NCBI GenBank assembly: GCA_010909165.1
Contig: MU008152.1
Coordinates: forward strand, 1-64,000
Origin: Anthoceros angustus
Lineage: Eukaryota; Streptophyta; Anthocerotopsida; Anthocerotales; Anthocerotaceae
DNA: 64,000 bases
Direction of reading: 5' to 3'
The notes below the pieces were generated by a model, which worked only from the letters and a program-made list of their open reading frames with translations, was not told the origin of the DNA and searched no databases. The position numbers were made by a program, and so were the translations under genes. Positions 11,165-22,695 of the stretch are shown here, in pieces (within the stretch, counting starts at the first letter, position 1; the number at the start of each line of letters is the position of its first letter).

Positions 11165-11900
11165 AGGCCAAACCTTGCCCCTTTAGCCCAAAGTGTAGAG
11201 TGTACATAGATCTACAGAGCCCTGGAATGAAGAACGTGCAGACTGCAAAACTTGTTATCATAATTAAGGGCTTTGATCGCACATATAAAGTCGATTTAAT
11301 ATTTTTTTTCTCGATAACATTAGATTAGGAATATCGAGAATGCGATGTCGTGAACGAGACAAAACCAATGGGCCCGAGAATCCGATCTCGTCACCGAGAC
11401 GAGATGAGATCCCTTTTTTTAATTGTAATCTAGCAGGTTAGGAGACATAATGGATCATGAGGAGCAGTTGGAGTTTTAGCTTGACCACGGGGATTCAAGT
11501 TTTAGAGCAACATTAATATTGGTTATCGATGGATGAGTATCTTTCAAGTACTGCCACTTGCTATTGCTTGTAGCTATAGATGTACGTAGCGATTCTTAAA
11601 AGTTGCAAGCATGGGATGTGCTAATCAAGTTGCAATCCTATTTCACCTCAACCACTCAATTGCGACGTCTGTTCTTAATGTTTCACCCTGATATCTCTAC
11701 ACGCATCACCATCTTGTGGAACAAACGGCTCTCAGCTTTTTGTGAAGCATGAGCATAGGACAGTCTTTGCCCGGTCTTCAGAAGGTATACTGTGGAATGG
11801 GTTTTTGCATCCGAAGACGCAAAGAGGCCACATTTACCCTCTATGTCGTTATAGTCCTAGGATTCGGTCCCAAGGGAATGGTTTTGTGTCAAGGTGTTCT
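11165..11900. other. Non-genic flank
   Basis: No gene seen. It contains a small inverted repeat (ATCTCGTC/GACGAGAT, about 11384-11406, loop 5 nt) and AT-rich sequence. Confidence 0.3.
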
Positions 11901-14900
11901 AAAACTATGGATTCTAGACTTACCCGCTCACTACCCCTCCTCTCCGCCTACCATACCCAAACCCCCACTGGAAGACTCGGCCACCGCAGCGGGCTGGTTC
12001 AACCACCGTGGCGGGTCCCACCACCTTGACTATTTGTCACCGACTCTCCCGCAGACCTTGGGGCTATGGACACACGCCCACATGCCCCTCACCTCGCCTC
12101 CTGAATTTCCGGATCCTTCCGGAGCTATGCACCACGACTCTAGTGCCGCGCCACCACCCGCCGCCCGCCCCGCGATTCCACCACTCACTTCCACTCTCCC
12201 CTAACCATTTCCCTATCTTCCCACACGCACACACAATCCCTCAACAAGACTACCTTTCTGGGACCTTCCTTCCTAAATAAATCTTCTCTCCTCTCACGGG
12301 CCACAGACCCCTCCTTGGGCCACATTGCACTCCACAGACTCCTTGGGCCACACAGACCCCCTCTTGGAATGAAACACACTGGCAAATGGGAAAGAAGGAT
12401 CAGAAAGAAAACACTGGCCGGGCTTGGCGATTTCCTCAGCTCCGCCTCAACCTTCGCAACCCTACCTTTTCCCGACGGCCACACCCCAGCGTGGAGCTTG
12501 GCCACCCGCCTCGACCATCCAGGATCTTCCCGCCTTCTTGTGACGAGAAGGTGCATCGAACGAGTTTGATGCCGATCGACGCCTCCAACCAACCTCGCAT
12601 AGCTTCAACACACGTTCACACCGAATTGTCTAAGAGAGACTCAAGGGTCTCTTATACATTCACCGTGGATTTCCACACACCCTACCAAAGGTTCAGAAAA
12701 TATGGCCCACTACCACGAGCGCCCTACCAATTCAGAACTACAGCTCCGGGTCCTCAAAACATCCTATCCCTACCCCAAAAGAAGCCTCCGCCTATGATGT
12801 CGCTCCCCTAAAATCACGTTGCTGGGGTTGCTGCCTAGCCTCGGCCGGGGGTTCCTGCCCGCCCGCCCGATCCGAGCGATTCTCCCCAAACCTCCACTCC
12901 ACCGCCGCAGCGGCCTTCCCATGGGCGCTGCCTATAGGCCCTATGCCCGTTATTCCGCCTCATCACGGACAGCCACACCGTGTGCCTCCTCCACGCCTGC
13001 CTCCGCCGCCATTTCCTCGATCACCACTTGGGGTAGGCCCCGCCCCTGCTGAAGAACCATCGTAAACGCCTGCGGCCAAGATGTGCAGCCAATAGTTTCT
13101 CCCTCCCCAACAACCACATACATTTAGAGTGAGCACCTGGCCACCATGCAGTGTGGCTGTGGACATGAGCATCCTCATCCGACGCAGAGCACAATACGCC
13201 TTCGCCAGAGGTTCTTACCTCTCCCGTGGACAATCGAGCCGGCCCGAATCTGTGGGATCGTGATCCCCACCGCAGCCGCCTGCCGTGACTTCCCCACCCG
13301 GTTCCTCCTTCCGCGACGGTTTTTTAGCCACCGTGGTGGTAGTTTCCACGGGTGGCTTCGCCATGCGCGGCTCGCCTTCTTCTGCTTGGCCACCTCTGAC
13401 TCGGCCCTAGCTTCATCTCTCTCTCGCTATCTCTCCGCCCTTGAATTTCTCCAGGCGCCATTGTTTCCATTTGTTCCCCGGCTCATGAGACCTCATCTTG
13501 AAGCTCATTGTGGCATGCGCCCTTGACCGATTCACTAAGGCCTCCTGCTGGGTGGACATGGCCTTAGCCGCCTCGTGCCTTGCATAGGGCCGCCTCGACC
13601 CCTCCTCAAGGCCCTCCGCCACCTTGTTCTCGCCAGGCTCCAACTTCCTTGAGCAACTTTTCCTTGGTGACACTCGCCTGTGAGAGCCATGTCGAGGAGA
13701 TCCGCCTGCCTCGAGCCATGGTCAAGTCGGCCTCAGATTCCCGAATCACGGCCCATTCCTCCACAACACCGACGCGTGTCACCGCTCCACTCCACTTCAC
13801 CGGACGTTGAAATGTCGCCAAAATGTTCCGAGTCTCCGGACTTGGCTATCAAACTAACCTCTTCTTCTAGGGGTTGGTTTGCCACTACTTCCTCATCCGC
13901 CCTCTCTCCTAGCGCGACTCTCCTCGCACCGAGGGGAACAACTTGTCGCTTCCTTTATTTTCTCCTCCTTCACTGCTCCGCCGATTTCGACCGGTGACCC
14001 TAGGTGTGGGGTTCCTCTTCACGGGCCGCCTTCCCTTCGCCGACCCTGCTCACCGCCTCCGCTTGCCCTTGGAAACCTCCCCACCTTCATCCGAATCTCT
14101 AGGGAGGCGATTCCCAATCACCGGAATCCTTCCCTAATCTTCCTTACACTCCTCCTCCTCTACCTTGAGTTCCTCGACCGGCTTCCTATGAAGGGCGTAT
14201 ACGCCCAACTCCGCTAGACACCCGAATAATGCGCGAATACATGAATTAGAAAAGGTGAAATCAAGGAGGGCCGAGGGAAGGGAGAAATTCGCCTCTCCTC
14301 AGCTCTTTCAAAGATCATCCGCCTCAATCGATTTGTGTACCTTTAACCACCTCATGAAGAAAGACCGTGAAGTGGTCCGCCATATGATCCAACTTCCGCT
14401 CAGAAACACAAAATCCACTTGGCTAATCCCACCACCGCATAGAGTTGGCGAGTCACCCATCCATTGTTCACCTCACTTCCAGTTCATGAGCGCAGCCACG
14501 CAGCCTCGTGGTCTTTCTCCGGGGATCACCAAGCTTCCATCCTCCGATGCTTCTCGCCCATACATCGCTCGAAAGAGCCCCAAATCCTGTGCCTCTTCCT
14601 CGGCCTCCTTGCAACTTGGTTCTCAATTGCCGGGCGACTCTTGCACCAATGCCGAGTGTCACCATTTCTTCTCCATAAATTCAGCCCCGCACTCAGACCG
14701 CCACCTCACCTTCCAAAGGGTCCATGTTGGGCCACCGCATGGTGGGAATTTCCGCAGGCGCCATCTCCTTTCTCCTTGTTTCTCCAGAAAAGAACCCGAC
14801 CTCCCGCAGACCCGGAAAAAGGGACACCACCGCACGCCTCCTCCACTCTGGGCGCCTTGCCCGCTTTTTTCCTTCGCTATTTCGCCACTACCGTTTCCTC

Positions 14901-15060
14901 CGCCACCGCTGCCGCTGATCGGCTGCCCTACCCGCACAACGCAACAGACTCGCCCGGGCAGCGCGCGCGCGCCCAGTCAGCCCGCCTCCGACGCCTGCCT
15001 GAAATTCACCATGCGGTGTGTGCCGCCTCGCCTGCCCGCGCGCCCGCCCGCCACTAGGGT
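11900..15060. repeat. Strongly C-rich tract, probably antisense of a repeat
   Basis: About 3.2 kb in which the plus strand is rich in C and T and poor in G, giving long open frames on the plus strand (up to 337 codons at 14255-15268) with Pro/Ser/Arg-rich, domain-less translations. The minus-strand frames (for example 13606-13821 and 14659-14937) are Glu/Lys/Gly-rich and look somewhat like retrotransposon gag/coat sequence. I see no intact gene. Because it adjoins a minus-strand gypsy integrase, I favour decayed retroelement sequence. Confidence 0.35.
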
Positions 15061-15379
15061 TGTAAACGCCCGCTCTTCGCCACCGTGGTGGAACTGCTAC
15101 CTCCCGCTTGATCACAAGAATGTGGCAAGATGTAACATATATAGACACTTTCTTATTTCTAAAATCACCAAAACCCAAGGACTCTATCTCCGACCTACCT
15201 ATCCGGGTCGAAAACCTAAGGTTCAAAAAGAAATTATTATCCCAAGGGCCAAGGACCATTCTCGATAAAAGACCTTACCCAGCGATTCTCAAAGCACTTT
15301 GCTATACAAACACTCCCAAAACAAAAAATCGCTCATCCCGACACTTCGAGAGGGTTAGTGTATATGTGGTCTTCCACAT

Positions 15380-16660
15380 ACTCCTTCTCATTTGTTGGCC
15401 CTCGCCAACTTATTGGTAATATTTTTAACTCGCCAACCGTTGACTCTAGTTAGGGCGATCCATTCAACCGCACTGGATAGATCCGCTTGTCGAAAACCTC
15501 CAAGACTTTGTAGGGTCCCATCCACCTTAGATGTAACTTACCCGGAAAATGCATGTATGCTATCATACAATAGAGCCAGTCCCTGTGAACAACATACTCT
15601 TGGCGCTACCGCTTATCATGCCATTCCTTCCTTCTAACATCCCGTAACGCTTGTTCTTCTCCGTGTGTCTTATTTAATCCAACCAACCTCTCCAATGGCT
15701 TTCCTCCACCTAAGATTCGACTTGTTTCTCGTGACTGAGGGTGGGTACTCAACTCTATTGGCATGACGGTGAGTGTCCATATGTAAGGTAATACGGGTCT
15801 CATGTTGTCACCTTTCCGCGGTTCAGATGCCCAAAGTGCCGAATGCGCTTCATCCTATATATAATCGATGAGCTTGGTCTCTTGCACAACAAGCCGCTTG
15901 CCTTCTCTGCCCCATTGGCCTTTGGGTTGTAGGGAGTGGTCTTCCGTGATCAACGCTTGAAGTGATCGTCATATTAGAGATTACCCGATTGACGAATGCG
16001 CACTCTATCACTCATCACCCAATGGGCAGCCATATCTAGTGATGATTTGCTCAAACAGAACTCGCCACCACGTCACGAATCCACCCAGCGCTTGCGCCCA
16101 CCATCCGCGTACAGAATCTGGCTACCGTGACCGTGTATGTCTTGTTTTAATGGATGGGCCCGACAAAATCGATCCCCATTTCTCGAATGGTGCCAAGGCA
16201 AGTATGGGGACAAGGCCATTGAGTTGTGGCGGTTTGACTTTTGACAAAGGCCACACTTTTACGAATTCCTTGGCATCCTTGTACATGGTAGGCCACCAAT
16301 AGCAGCCTCCTGCAATTTTCCCGCATGTGACAATGAGCTCAAGATCGCTCGCTATGCACTACAACCGCCTCCTCGCCATCCGGACCTACTCGTATAAGTT
16401 CGCATCAGAGTGGTCTTGAGTAGTGGACGAGCACTGCTTCGTGCTTTGGGAAGATGAAGGATTTGACCCGCTGATAATCATATCTCCGATATGTTGGTCT
16501 TGGCGAAACCTCTCCTCCCTTCTCAATCGATGCCGGCTTCCACCCTTATTTCCTTCCAAACCTTCACCCTCGCCAAAACAATGTCTCATCGGAAAATCAT
16601 CTTCCGGGGCCCACCGCTTCGCTGGGATATGAAGTCGGCTTGACATGCTTCCCGCCTCTC
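15380..16660 (-). mobile_element. Ty3/gypsy integrase relic
   Basis: Read on the minus strand with frameshifts, this gives the usual order of a gypsy polyprotein C-terminus. First comes the zinc-finger end, WWPTMYKDAKEFVK (about 16300), then P-P-Q-L-N-G and APFEKWG (about 16180), which starts the integrase core. Next is V-M-P-I-E-L (about 15768), LNKTHGEEQAL and EWHDKR (about 15690-15620), and finally the chromodomain-proximal end with H-L-R-W and K-S-W-R (about 15520). Stops and frameshifts throughout show that it is dead. The RT/RNase H part, expected at higher coordinates, is missing or too decayed, and the sequence changes at about 16740. No LTR pair could be fixed by eye. Confidence 0.75.
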
Positions 16661-16739
16661 GCCTCTACCGGAAAGAAAACTCGAGCAAGAGGATCCATAT
16701 CCGTCCGAAAGGTCGTTGTGGACTATGGACTCTTGGGGT

Positions 16740-17299
16740 AGGAATTAGGTGGGGTTTGGTAGGTTGAATAGTAAAATATAATAGCAGAATAAGACGGATG
16801 GCACCTGAATGGACCGAGTATACATCGACCCGGAGTGGGTAACGGACCCCAGACCACTATTTATGGCGAGCCCCGACCACGCCCGTGTAACGATAAGTCC
16901 GACCCACCCCGGTCAAAACAGATAAGTACGCCAGAAAGTAACTGTTGAGTCGTGGCGGCTGCATTGCGGCGCCACGGACGCCCCGAGTGGAGGTCGCAGC
17001 AGTCGACCGACTGGGGGCCGCAGGGTATTCACGCGACGCGCGGGCCCGTAGTACGCCAGCGAGGCCGAGTGTTTAGCGGCGTGAGAAGCCGCGCATCGCG
17101 CATACAGTGGAAGAGGCGCCTTCCGCCCGGTTACTTCCACGGCCGACGGGGAGGGTCATTTTACCGCAGCCGAGATAATTTCGCAGCCTCTTGCGCCTGC
17201 AACCCGGCTCGCGCCATCTCTTTGAACGCCAGCATCTTCGCCGCTCACCGTCGGAGCAACAACGCGGCGACGAGGGCTCATCGTGCCGACTCCGCCCAG
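16740..17299. other. Non-genic junction sequence
   Basis: Starts AT-rich and becomes GC-rich at about 16930. No domain is seen in the open frames. It lies between the gypsy relic and the inverted-repeat copy. Confidence 0.3.
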
Positions 17300-17655
17300 C
17301 GTGAACAAGGGAGAAGAAGGCGATGGCACCCAAAAGGTCATGAGGTCCTGGGAGCCATGGAACCTAGTAGAGCGCAACATTGTGACCCGCGCTATCCTGG
17401 ACTTTGGGCCCCGGCCGGAGGAAGCGGAGGATTAGTCGAGGAGTGGCACTTAGACGTGTTCTGTGTCTGACGCTTGATGTGTCACTCGTCCGGAGTTCGC
17501 CGAAGATGCTGGCGCAACAAGGAGGTTCGGTCCAAGAACCTCCGGAGGATCCGAGGCGATGGACCTTGAGGTCCCGAGGCGGCCTACAACCGCCCAAAGG
17601 AGGAAGATGGGGCGTGGTCGAGCCCCTCAAGGCGAAGGAAAGATAGGGCCAGCAA
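17300..17655 (+). repeat. Repeat copy, inverted partner of 8.2-8.6 kb
   Basis: Plus-strand copy of the segment found on the minus strand at 8186-8545, sharing GAGCCCCTCAAGGCGAAGG, GATGGACCTTGAGGTC and GGAGCCATGGAACC-type landmarks in the same order. The frame is broken by TGA soon after an ATG at 17324. The two copies lie about 9 kb apart in opposite orientation. Confidence 0.55.
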
Positions 17656-17730
17656 CGTGGCGTCTTTGAGGCACAGGCAGCGGACAACCACGGTGGTTGA
17701 TGCTCGGACTGGAGGCGGTAAGTGGCAGGA

Positions 17731-19187
17731 TTATTGTCCATTGGAACACGCTCACCAAGGTGGATCACCTTGGTGATAATTCACATGCGTTCATGCCAGG
17801 GAAGAGAGGCGGGCGGGAAGGATTATCTTCGCCGGTTGGGCCGAGGCCGGTGAGGAGGCGAAGCCCTCGCCATCTGGTGTCCCATACGATCCATGTGGGG
17901 ACATTTACTCTGAAGGAGGGAGATCGGCGGCTCGAGGCCTGCCGAGCGGGCGTGCAAGGCGGGTGGGGGCCGACCCCTAAGGCCAAAGCGGACCGGAGAG
18001 GGGCGGGAGGATTCGGACTCCATCGTGCAGGGAGCGGACCCCTCACCACCCAGTATGGAAGAAATCCTTCCCTTCTCACAGTGCCTCCTCCGGAGCAATC
18101 AACGGAGGAGCAGAGGCGGGAGTTAGCGGTTGCGGCTCCGTGTGACAGCCGCAGAAGCTGAGCCCAGCCCGGACTCGGCGGGAACCAAAGAGGCGCAAGG
18201 CAGCGTCTGTGCGGCACCTCAGACGGTGCTGCCTTACCCACCACGGGTAAGAGGTCAAGAGGCGGTAAGGAGGCGAGAAAAGGGGCCGCTCAAGGCAGGA
18301 GGTCAGCGGCGGCCGCACGGAGCAGTCTGCTCCGGCAGGAAGGGGCAAAGGGCTAGCTCCGGACCCCTCACCTCAGGCCCCAAGACGAAGAGGGCAAATA
18401 AGCTGGCGGCCAAGAGGGCCAAGGAGGGGCTCGGGAGCTCGGCCTCAGACCTAAGGGCCCCGATTAGGTCAGGAGAACCCGGCCGACTTACTCGGGGCTG
18501 CGGTATGGAGGTCCTTGGGCCGTGAAATGCCCGCTCCCAAGACGGACTTTGTGGGGTCTCACTGGCGGTGTGGAAGAAACACGGTCCTGCCACCGCCATG
18601 GAATTGTGACGCTTGTCGGGGACACTTTCTATTTTGCAGAGTTGGCTAAACTTGTGAAGTAAGCATGCTCGAGACTGGAGGGTGGAGTGGAGAAATTTGC
18701 TTTGTTAGGTCTGTGGGAAGAAAGTGAATAGGCTGCCTGTATTGCATTTGTAGAGTTTCAAGTTCAAACTAAACCAAATGACATTACTACGGCCCCCTGG
18801 ACTATAGTGTTTTGTTTTACTATGCCACTGAACTTTACAGCGAAATAAAACTTTACTACAAGCCAAGATTTTACAACATACTAAACGGGCCAGCTCACAA
18901 CGAGCCCTTACAACGAATTGAACTTTACAACGGAGGTGCACATTACAACGGAAGTGACCTTTACAACGGAGATGTACATTACAACGGATAATGTTATGCA
19001 GTTTTACAACGCCAAGAGGGTTAGTTAACGGGTTATCTAACTAAGGTTATATTGTATGAATCAACCTTGGTTAGCTATAACAAGACTAGAGTAAACTAAC
19101 CATGGTTGGAGTAACCCTAGTATTTAAATCGAAAATCGTAGTAAAACGCTTTGTACAAAATATAGTAGAAGATGTTGTAAAGGCTAA
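17731..19187. repeat. Tandem duplication, copy A
   Basis: About 1.46 kb that matches 19250-20797 throughout. Both copies begin with TTATTGTCCATTG...CACCAAGGTGGATCACC and end with TTTGTACAA...TATAGTAGAAGATGTTG...GGCTA. The first kilobase is GC-rich with broken Arg/Lys/Gly-rich frames. The last 400 bp carries the TACAACGGA array. Many small indels separate the copies, so the duplication is not recent. Confidence 0.8.
18895..18990 (+). repeat. TACAACGGA short array, copy A
   Basis: Four or more TTACAACGGA units spaced 15-16 bp apart, with CATTACAACGGA variants. The unit and spacing resemble the subterminal binding-site repeats of CACTA transposons. Confidence 0.6.
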
Positions 19188-19249
19188 GGCCGAACGCAGC
19201 GACAACCAACGGCCGGTTGATATCGCACTCCGAATAGTAAGGGTCAGAG

Positions 19250-20797
19250 TTATTGTCCATTGAACTCGCCACCAAGGTGGATCACCTTGGTGATAATTTG
19301 CCGGTGTTCCCGCATGCTATACGGGAAAGAGGGGCGGACTGGGAAGGATTATCTTCGCCTGCTCAGCAGAGGCCCGAGCCGAGGAGCCAGAAGCCGCCAC
19401 TGACTGCCCCATACCGATCCATGTATGGGGACATTTCAGCCTCAAGGAGGGAGAGATCGAGCGGGCGCCGAAGGGGCCGGAGGCCCGCGGAGCGTGCAAG
19501 GGCGCCTGAGGTGGGGGGGCCACCCCTAAGGCCAAACGGACCCGGAGGAGGGACAACCGGGAGGGATTCGGACCCATACGCCCTGAACGGACCCCCTCAC
19601 CACCCAGAAGTATGGAAGAAATCCCGCCTCTTCTCTCAAAGCCTCCGAGCAATCAACGCAGCAGGAGGGAACGACGGAGCGGAGTTTGTAGCCCAGAGCT
19701 CAAAGAATCAAGAACCGCAGTCATTGAGCCTCACGACTCAAGGGAACCAAAGAGGCGCAAGACAACATTTACCAACGCAAAGACCAGACGGTGCTCTCAG
19801 GCTTACCCCCGCCCACCTGAGTGGCAAGAGGCTGAAGAGGCGGTAAGGAGGGCAGAAAGGGACGCCGCTCAAGGAGCAGGAGGTCACCGCGCACCGCACT
19901 GAGCCGGGTCCTGCCTCCTGTGAAGGCAAAAGGGCTAGCTCCCGGACCCCCTCACCCCCTCCGAGCCCCAAGACGAAGAGGGCAAATAAGGAACGGCCAA
20001 GAGGGCCAAGGAGGGAGAAGCTTGAGTCAAGACTCAGACCTAAGGGCCCCGATTAGGTCCGAGAACCCGGACTTACTCCCGGACTGCAGATGGAGGTCCT
20101 TGACCAAAAAATGCCCGCCTCCCAAGACGGACTTTGTGGGGTCTCACTGGCGCCTGTGGAAGAAACACGGTCCTGCTACCGCCATGGAATTGTGTGACGC
20201 TTTGTCGGGGACACTTTCTATTTTGCAGAGTTGGCTAAACTTGTGAAGTAAGCATGCCTTTAGACTGGAGGGTGGAGGGAGAAATTTGCTTTGTTAGGTC
20301 TCAGGAAGAAAGTGAATAGGTCGCCTGTATTGCATTTGTAGAGTTTCAAGTTCAAACTAAACCAAATGACATTACTACGGCCCCCTGGACTATAGTGTTT
20401 TGTTTTACTATGCCACTGAACTTTACAGCGAAATAAAACTTTACTACAAGCCAGTACTTTACAACATACTAAACGGGCCTACTGTTCACAACGAGCCTAC
20501 TGTTTACAACGGAATTGAACTTTACAACGGAGGTGCACATTACAACGGAAGTGACCTTTACAACGGAGATGTACATTACAACGGATAATGTTGTACAGAG
20601 TTTTACAACGCCAAGAGGGTTAGTTAACCTGGGTTATCTAACTAAGGTTATATTGTATGAATCCGAACCTTGGTTAGCCAACTTCAGTTAACAAGACTAG
20701 AGTAAACTAACCATGGTTGGAGTAACCCTAGTATTTAAACTGCATCGTAGTAAAACGCTTTGTACAAGAAATATAGTAGAAGATGTTGTAAAGGCTA
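19250..20797. repeat. Tandem duplication, copy B
   Basis: Direct repeat of 17731-19187, separated from it by 62 bp, with start-to-start distance 1519 bp. It contains the same GC-rich body and AT-rich tail. CATTACTACGGCCCCCTGG...CTATAGTG is present in both (18782-18809 and 20369-20398). Copy B continues at its right side into a CACTA-type terminus, which copy A lacks. Confidence 0.8.
20480..20590 (+). repeat. TACAACGGA short array, copy B
   Basis: The same array as in copy A: TTACAACGGA units at about 15-16 bp spacing, including TTTACAACGGAGGTGCACAT and TTTACAACGGAGATGTACAT. Confidence 0.6.
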
Positions 20798-20875
20798 ACC
20801 GAGTACGTGTAATCGGGTTTAGGTACACCATACACATGCACTCCATACCGTATACGTAATACATCGATATGGTAG

Positions 20876-20989
20876 AGCCTTTACTACGGACACAACGGGT
20901 TTACTACGAGTGTTTTACTACAACCTTAGTAAAGTCATAGTAAAATCCGTAGTAATGTCCGTAGTAAAAGGGCCCGTTTCCTAGTAGTG
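20876..20989. mobile_element. CACTA-type transposon right terminus
   Basis: The sequence ends ...GGGCCCGTTTCCTAGTAGTG at 20970-20989. Its complement starts CACTACTAGGAAACGGGCCC, the classic CACTA/EnSpm terminus. Just inside is an imperfect palindrome with arms 20878-20892 and 20956-20971 and TTACTACGGA-type repeats in both orientations, as in CACTA subterminal regions. No matching left terminus or transposase is visible in the window, so this is a remnant or the end of a non-autonomous element. Confidence 0.6.
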
Positions 20990-21237
20990 ATATGCTAGCA
21001 GAGCCTCAGAAGTTCGGTCTTGCACCTCTTCCTCGGCTACACATGTACAAGAGCCGTTTACCTGCATGCTTGTTAGTACCTCTGCTTGCTTCCTCTTGAA
21101 GCAATGCTGCCACTAGCTCATAAAAGCTTGTTGCTGGCAACTTGATTTTTGCTGCCTTCGCTAACTTCTCGGATTATGTCTGTGACGCAGTGTGGGAGGT
21201 CACAAAGAGTGACCATGATTCGGGCAACGAAATGAGA

Positions 21238-21868
21238 AGTCTAACGTTAACATAGCTCCTTATCATTCAGTATATCCCCAGAGGTTCCTTCAAGCTTAGA
21301 AGCTAAGGTTCTAAACACACCAGTGTGTTTTTCTTTTGAGTCACCATTCCTCATTCTGTAATTTTGGAAGTTTCTCAATGCTGCCGTAACACTCATGATA
21401 TTATGTCCTGAATACAGAACTTTCAGCCTCTTCCAAACCTCCGTAGCTGGCTTAGCCCCACCAGCCTGCCTCAACATGTCAGATGTTAGGCCACTGTGAA
21501 TAAGGTACATGGCTGTGTCATTCTTAACTATCCATGCTTCAACTACATCCGATCCAGCACTATCTGCAGGTCTCTCCTCATCACCATTTTGTGATTTTCC
21601 AATGTCGGCGATTTTGAAGGGCTCCTGTTATTCGTGTAACCCAAGTGTCATAGTCGGCTTCCTCCAAACATGTCTTTTTCTTTGAAACCCTCACCGACAA
21701 TGCTTCTGCCTCAGCGGTTCCTCCGAACCTGTCTTTTTTTTTGAAACCCTCGCCGACAATGCTTGACGTATTTGCCATTGTGTGTGCAGGATTACTTGCG
21801 CCTTCTGAGGATGTTTCAGACTTATCTTGGTCGACGTCAAAGAGGTTACCAAGAAAGGATGCTGCCAT
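21238..21868 (-). mobile_element. Ty1/copia gag relic
   Basis: Minus-strand frames give the N-terminal part of a copia-type gag. A leader beginning MAASFLGNLFDVD (21868) is followed by a charged linker, then Y-D-T-W-V-T-R-I-T-G-A-L, then, after a break, Y-L-I-H-S-G...EVWKRLKVLYSGHN...LRNFQNYRM...LASKLEG...LNDKEL. This is the UBN2-like gag order (W.....L....W..L...Y.......L...L...KM). A stop separates the halves at about 21580 and another ends the frame at 21247. The leader contains an internal duplication (R-V-S-K-K-K-T, 21646-21706 and 21707-21768). No integrase or RT follows. Confidence 0.7.
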
Positions 21869-21922
21869 AGAGCAGGCTTAGAGGATCTATGGATTTTTAG
21901 GGTCCACAATATGGGCAGAAGC

Positions 21923-22024
21923 AACCTGCTGCTCCAAGATCTTGCTTATAAATGAAGAATGTGCAGAGGCTACAACCTGCTGCTCCAAGATCTTGCTTAT
22001 AAATGAAGAATGTGCAGAGGCTGC
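21923..22024. repeat. 51-bp tandem duplication
   Basis: The block AACCTGCTGCTCCAAGATCT... through GTGCAGAGGCT occurs twice in direct tandem with a period of 51 bp, almost without differences, just upstream of the copia gag start. It is probably part of that element's leader or LTR. Confidence 0.8.
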
Positions 22025-22227
22025 TGGGTAGCCCACTCCCAGCCGGTTGTAAGTAGCCTACTTAGGCTTGCGACATATATTCTTGACTTTAATGGCAGTA
22101 CTTTAATCTTGAATGCAAAACTTATTTCTGTATTGATGATTGCGAGAATTCAAGATTGCTATAAGTGGGCAATCACATTGGATTGATCATCAGGCTTGAT
22201 GTTTTTCTGGCGCGTAGCACGTTCAGA

Positions 22228-22287
22228 AAAAAGGGTAGACTATGTCAAGATGCGAACCAAGGCATCTTGACATAGTCTACCCTTTTT
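22228..22287. repeat. Perfect 26-bp inverted repeat with 8-nt loop
   Basis: Arms 22228-22253 and 22262-22287 are exact reverse complements (AAAAAGGGTAGACTATGTCA... against ...GACATAGTCTACCCTTTTT) around an 8-nt loop. Weaker complementarity continues outward. No gene covers it. Confidence 0.85.
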
Positions 22288-22299
22288 GACACTCTGCTA

Positions 22300-22690
22300 T
22301 GCCTATGGGCTAAGAAAGATGGGTCTTCGGCCCCCATAATGTCTCCGTGAGCCAAGAAGGAGGTAAGTCGAACTTCTCGGAATAAGTTCTCTTATCTCCT
22401 CTCGTCTTCATTGTAGGATGATATACATCCTTAGACATCTAATAAGCGTGAAGTATTGCATATGGCTGCCACTGCACTTCTACAAAAGCATTTTATGAGG
22501 CTTCGGCTTAGAGGCTCTCTCACTTCTGACCTCACATGTCTATATTTTTTCAGCAAATAGATAGAGTATTTACATTCACTTAATTGTAGAAAATCCCGGA
22601 TGCTTTTACAACAACGGAGCTAAACGACCAACCAGATACCAGCAATACTACTCCTCAGGGGTCAGGCTAGACGGCCCCGCACTGCGGGCA
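22300..22690. other. Non-genic spacer
   Basis: Moderate AT content. No frame, array or motif of note between the hairpin and the PPR pseudogene. Confidence 0.3.
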
Positions 22691-22695
22691 TCCTC

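Noticed and set aside
14255-15268. 337-codon plus-strand open frame
   Set aside because: Explained by the C-rich, G-poor composition that removes stops; Pro/Ser/Arg-rich translation with no motif, and overlapping frames are equally open.
18895-20590. TACAACGGA arrays considered as a CRISPR array
   Set aside because: Units are about 10 bp with 5-6 bp spacers, far too short, and the host is a eukaryote; subterminal transposon repeats fit better.
22228-22287. Hairpin considered as a transcription terminator or microRNA precursor
   Set aside because: Plant Pol II genes do not use such terminators, and a perfect stem with an 8-nt loop is atypical of plant microRNA precursors; no gene ends here.
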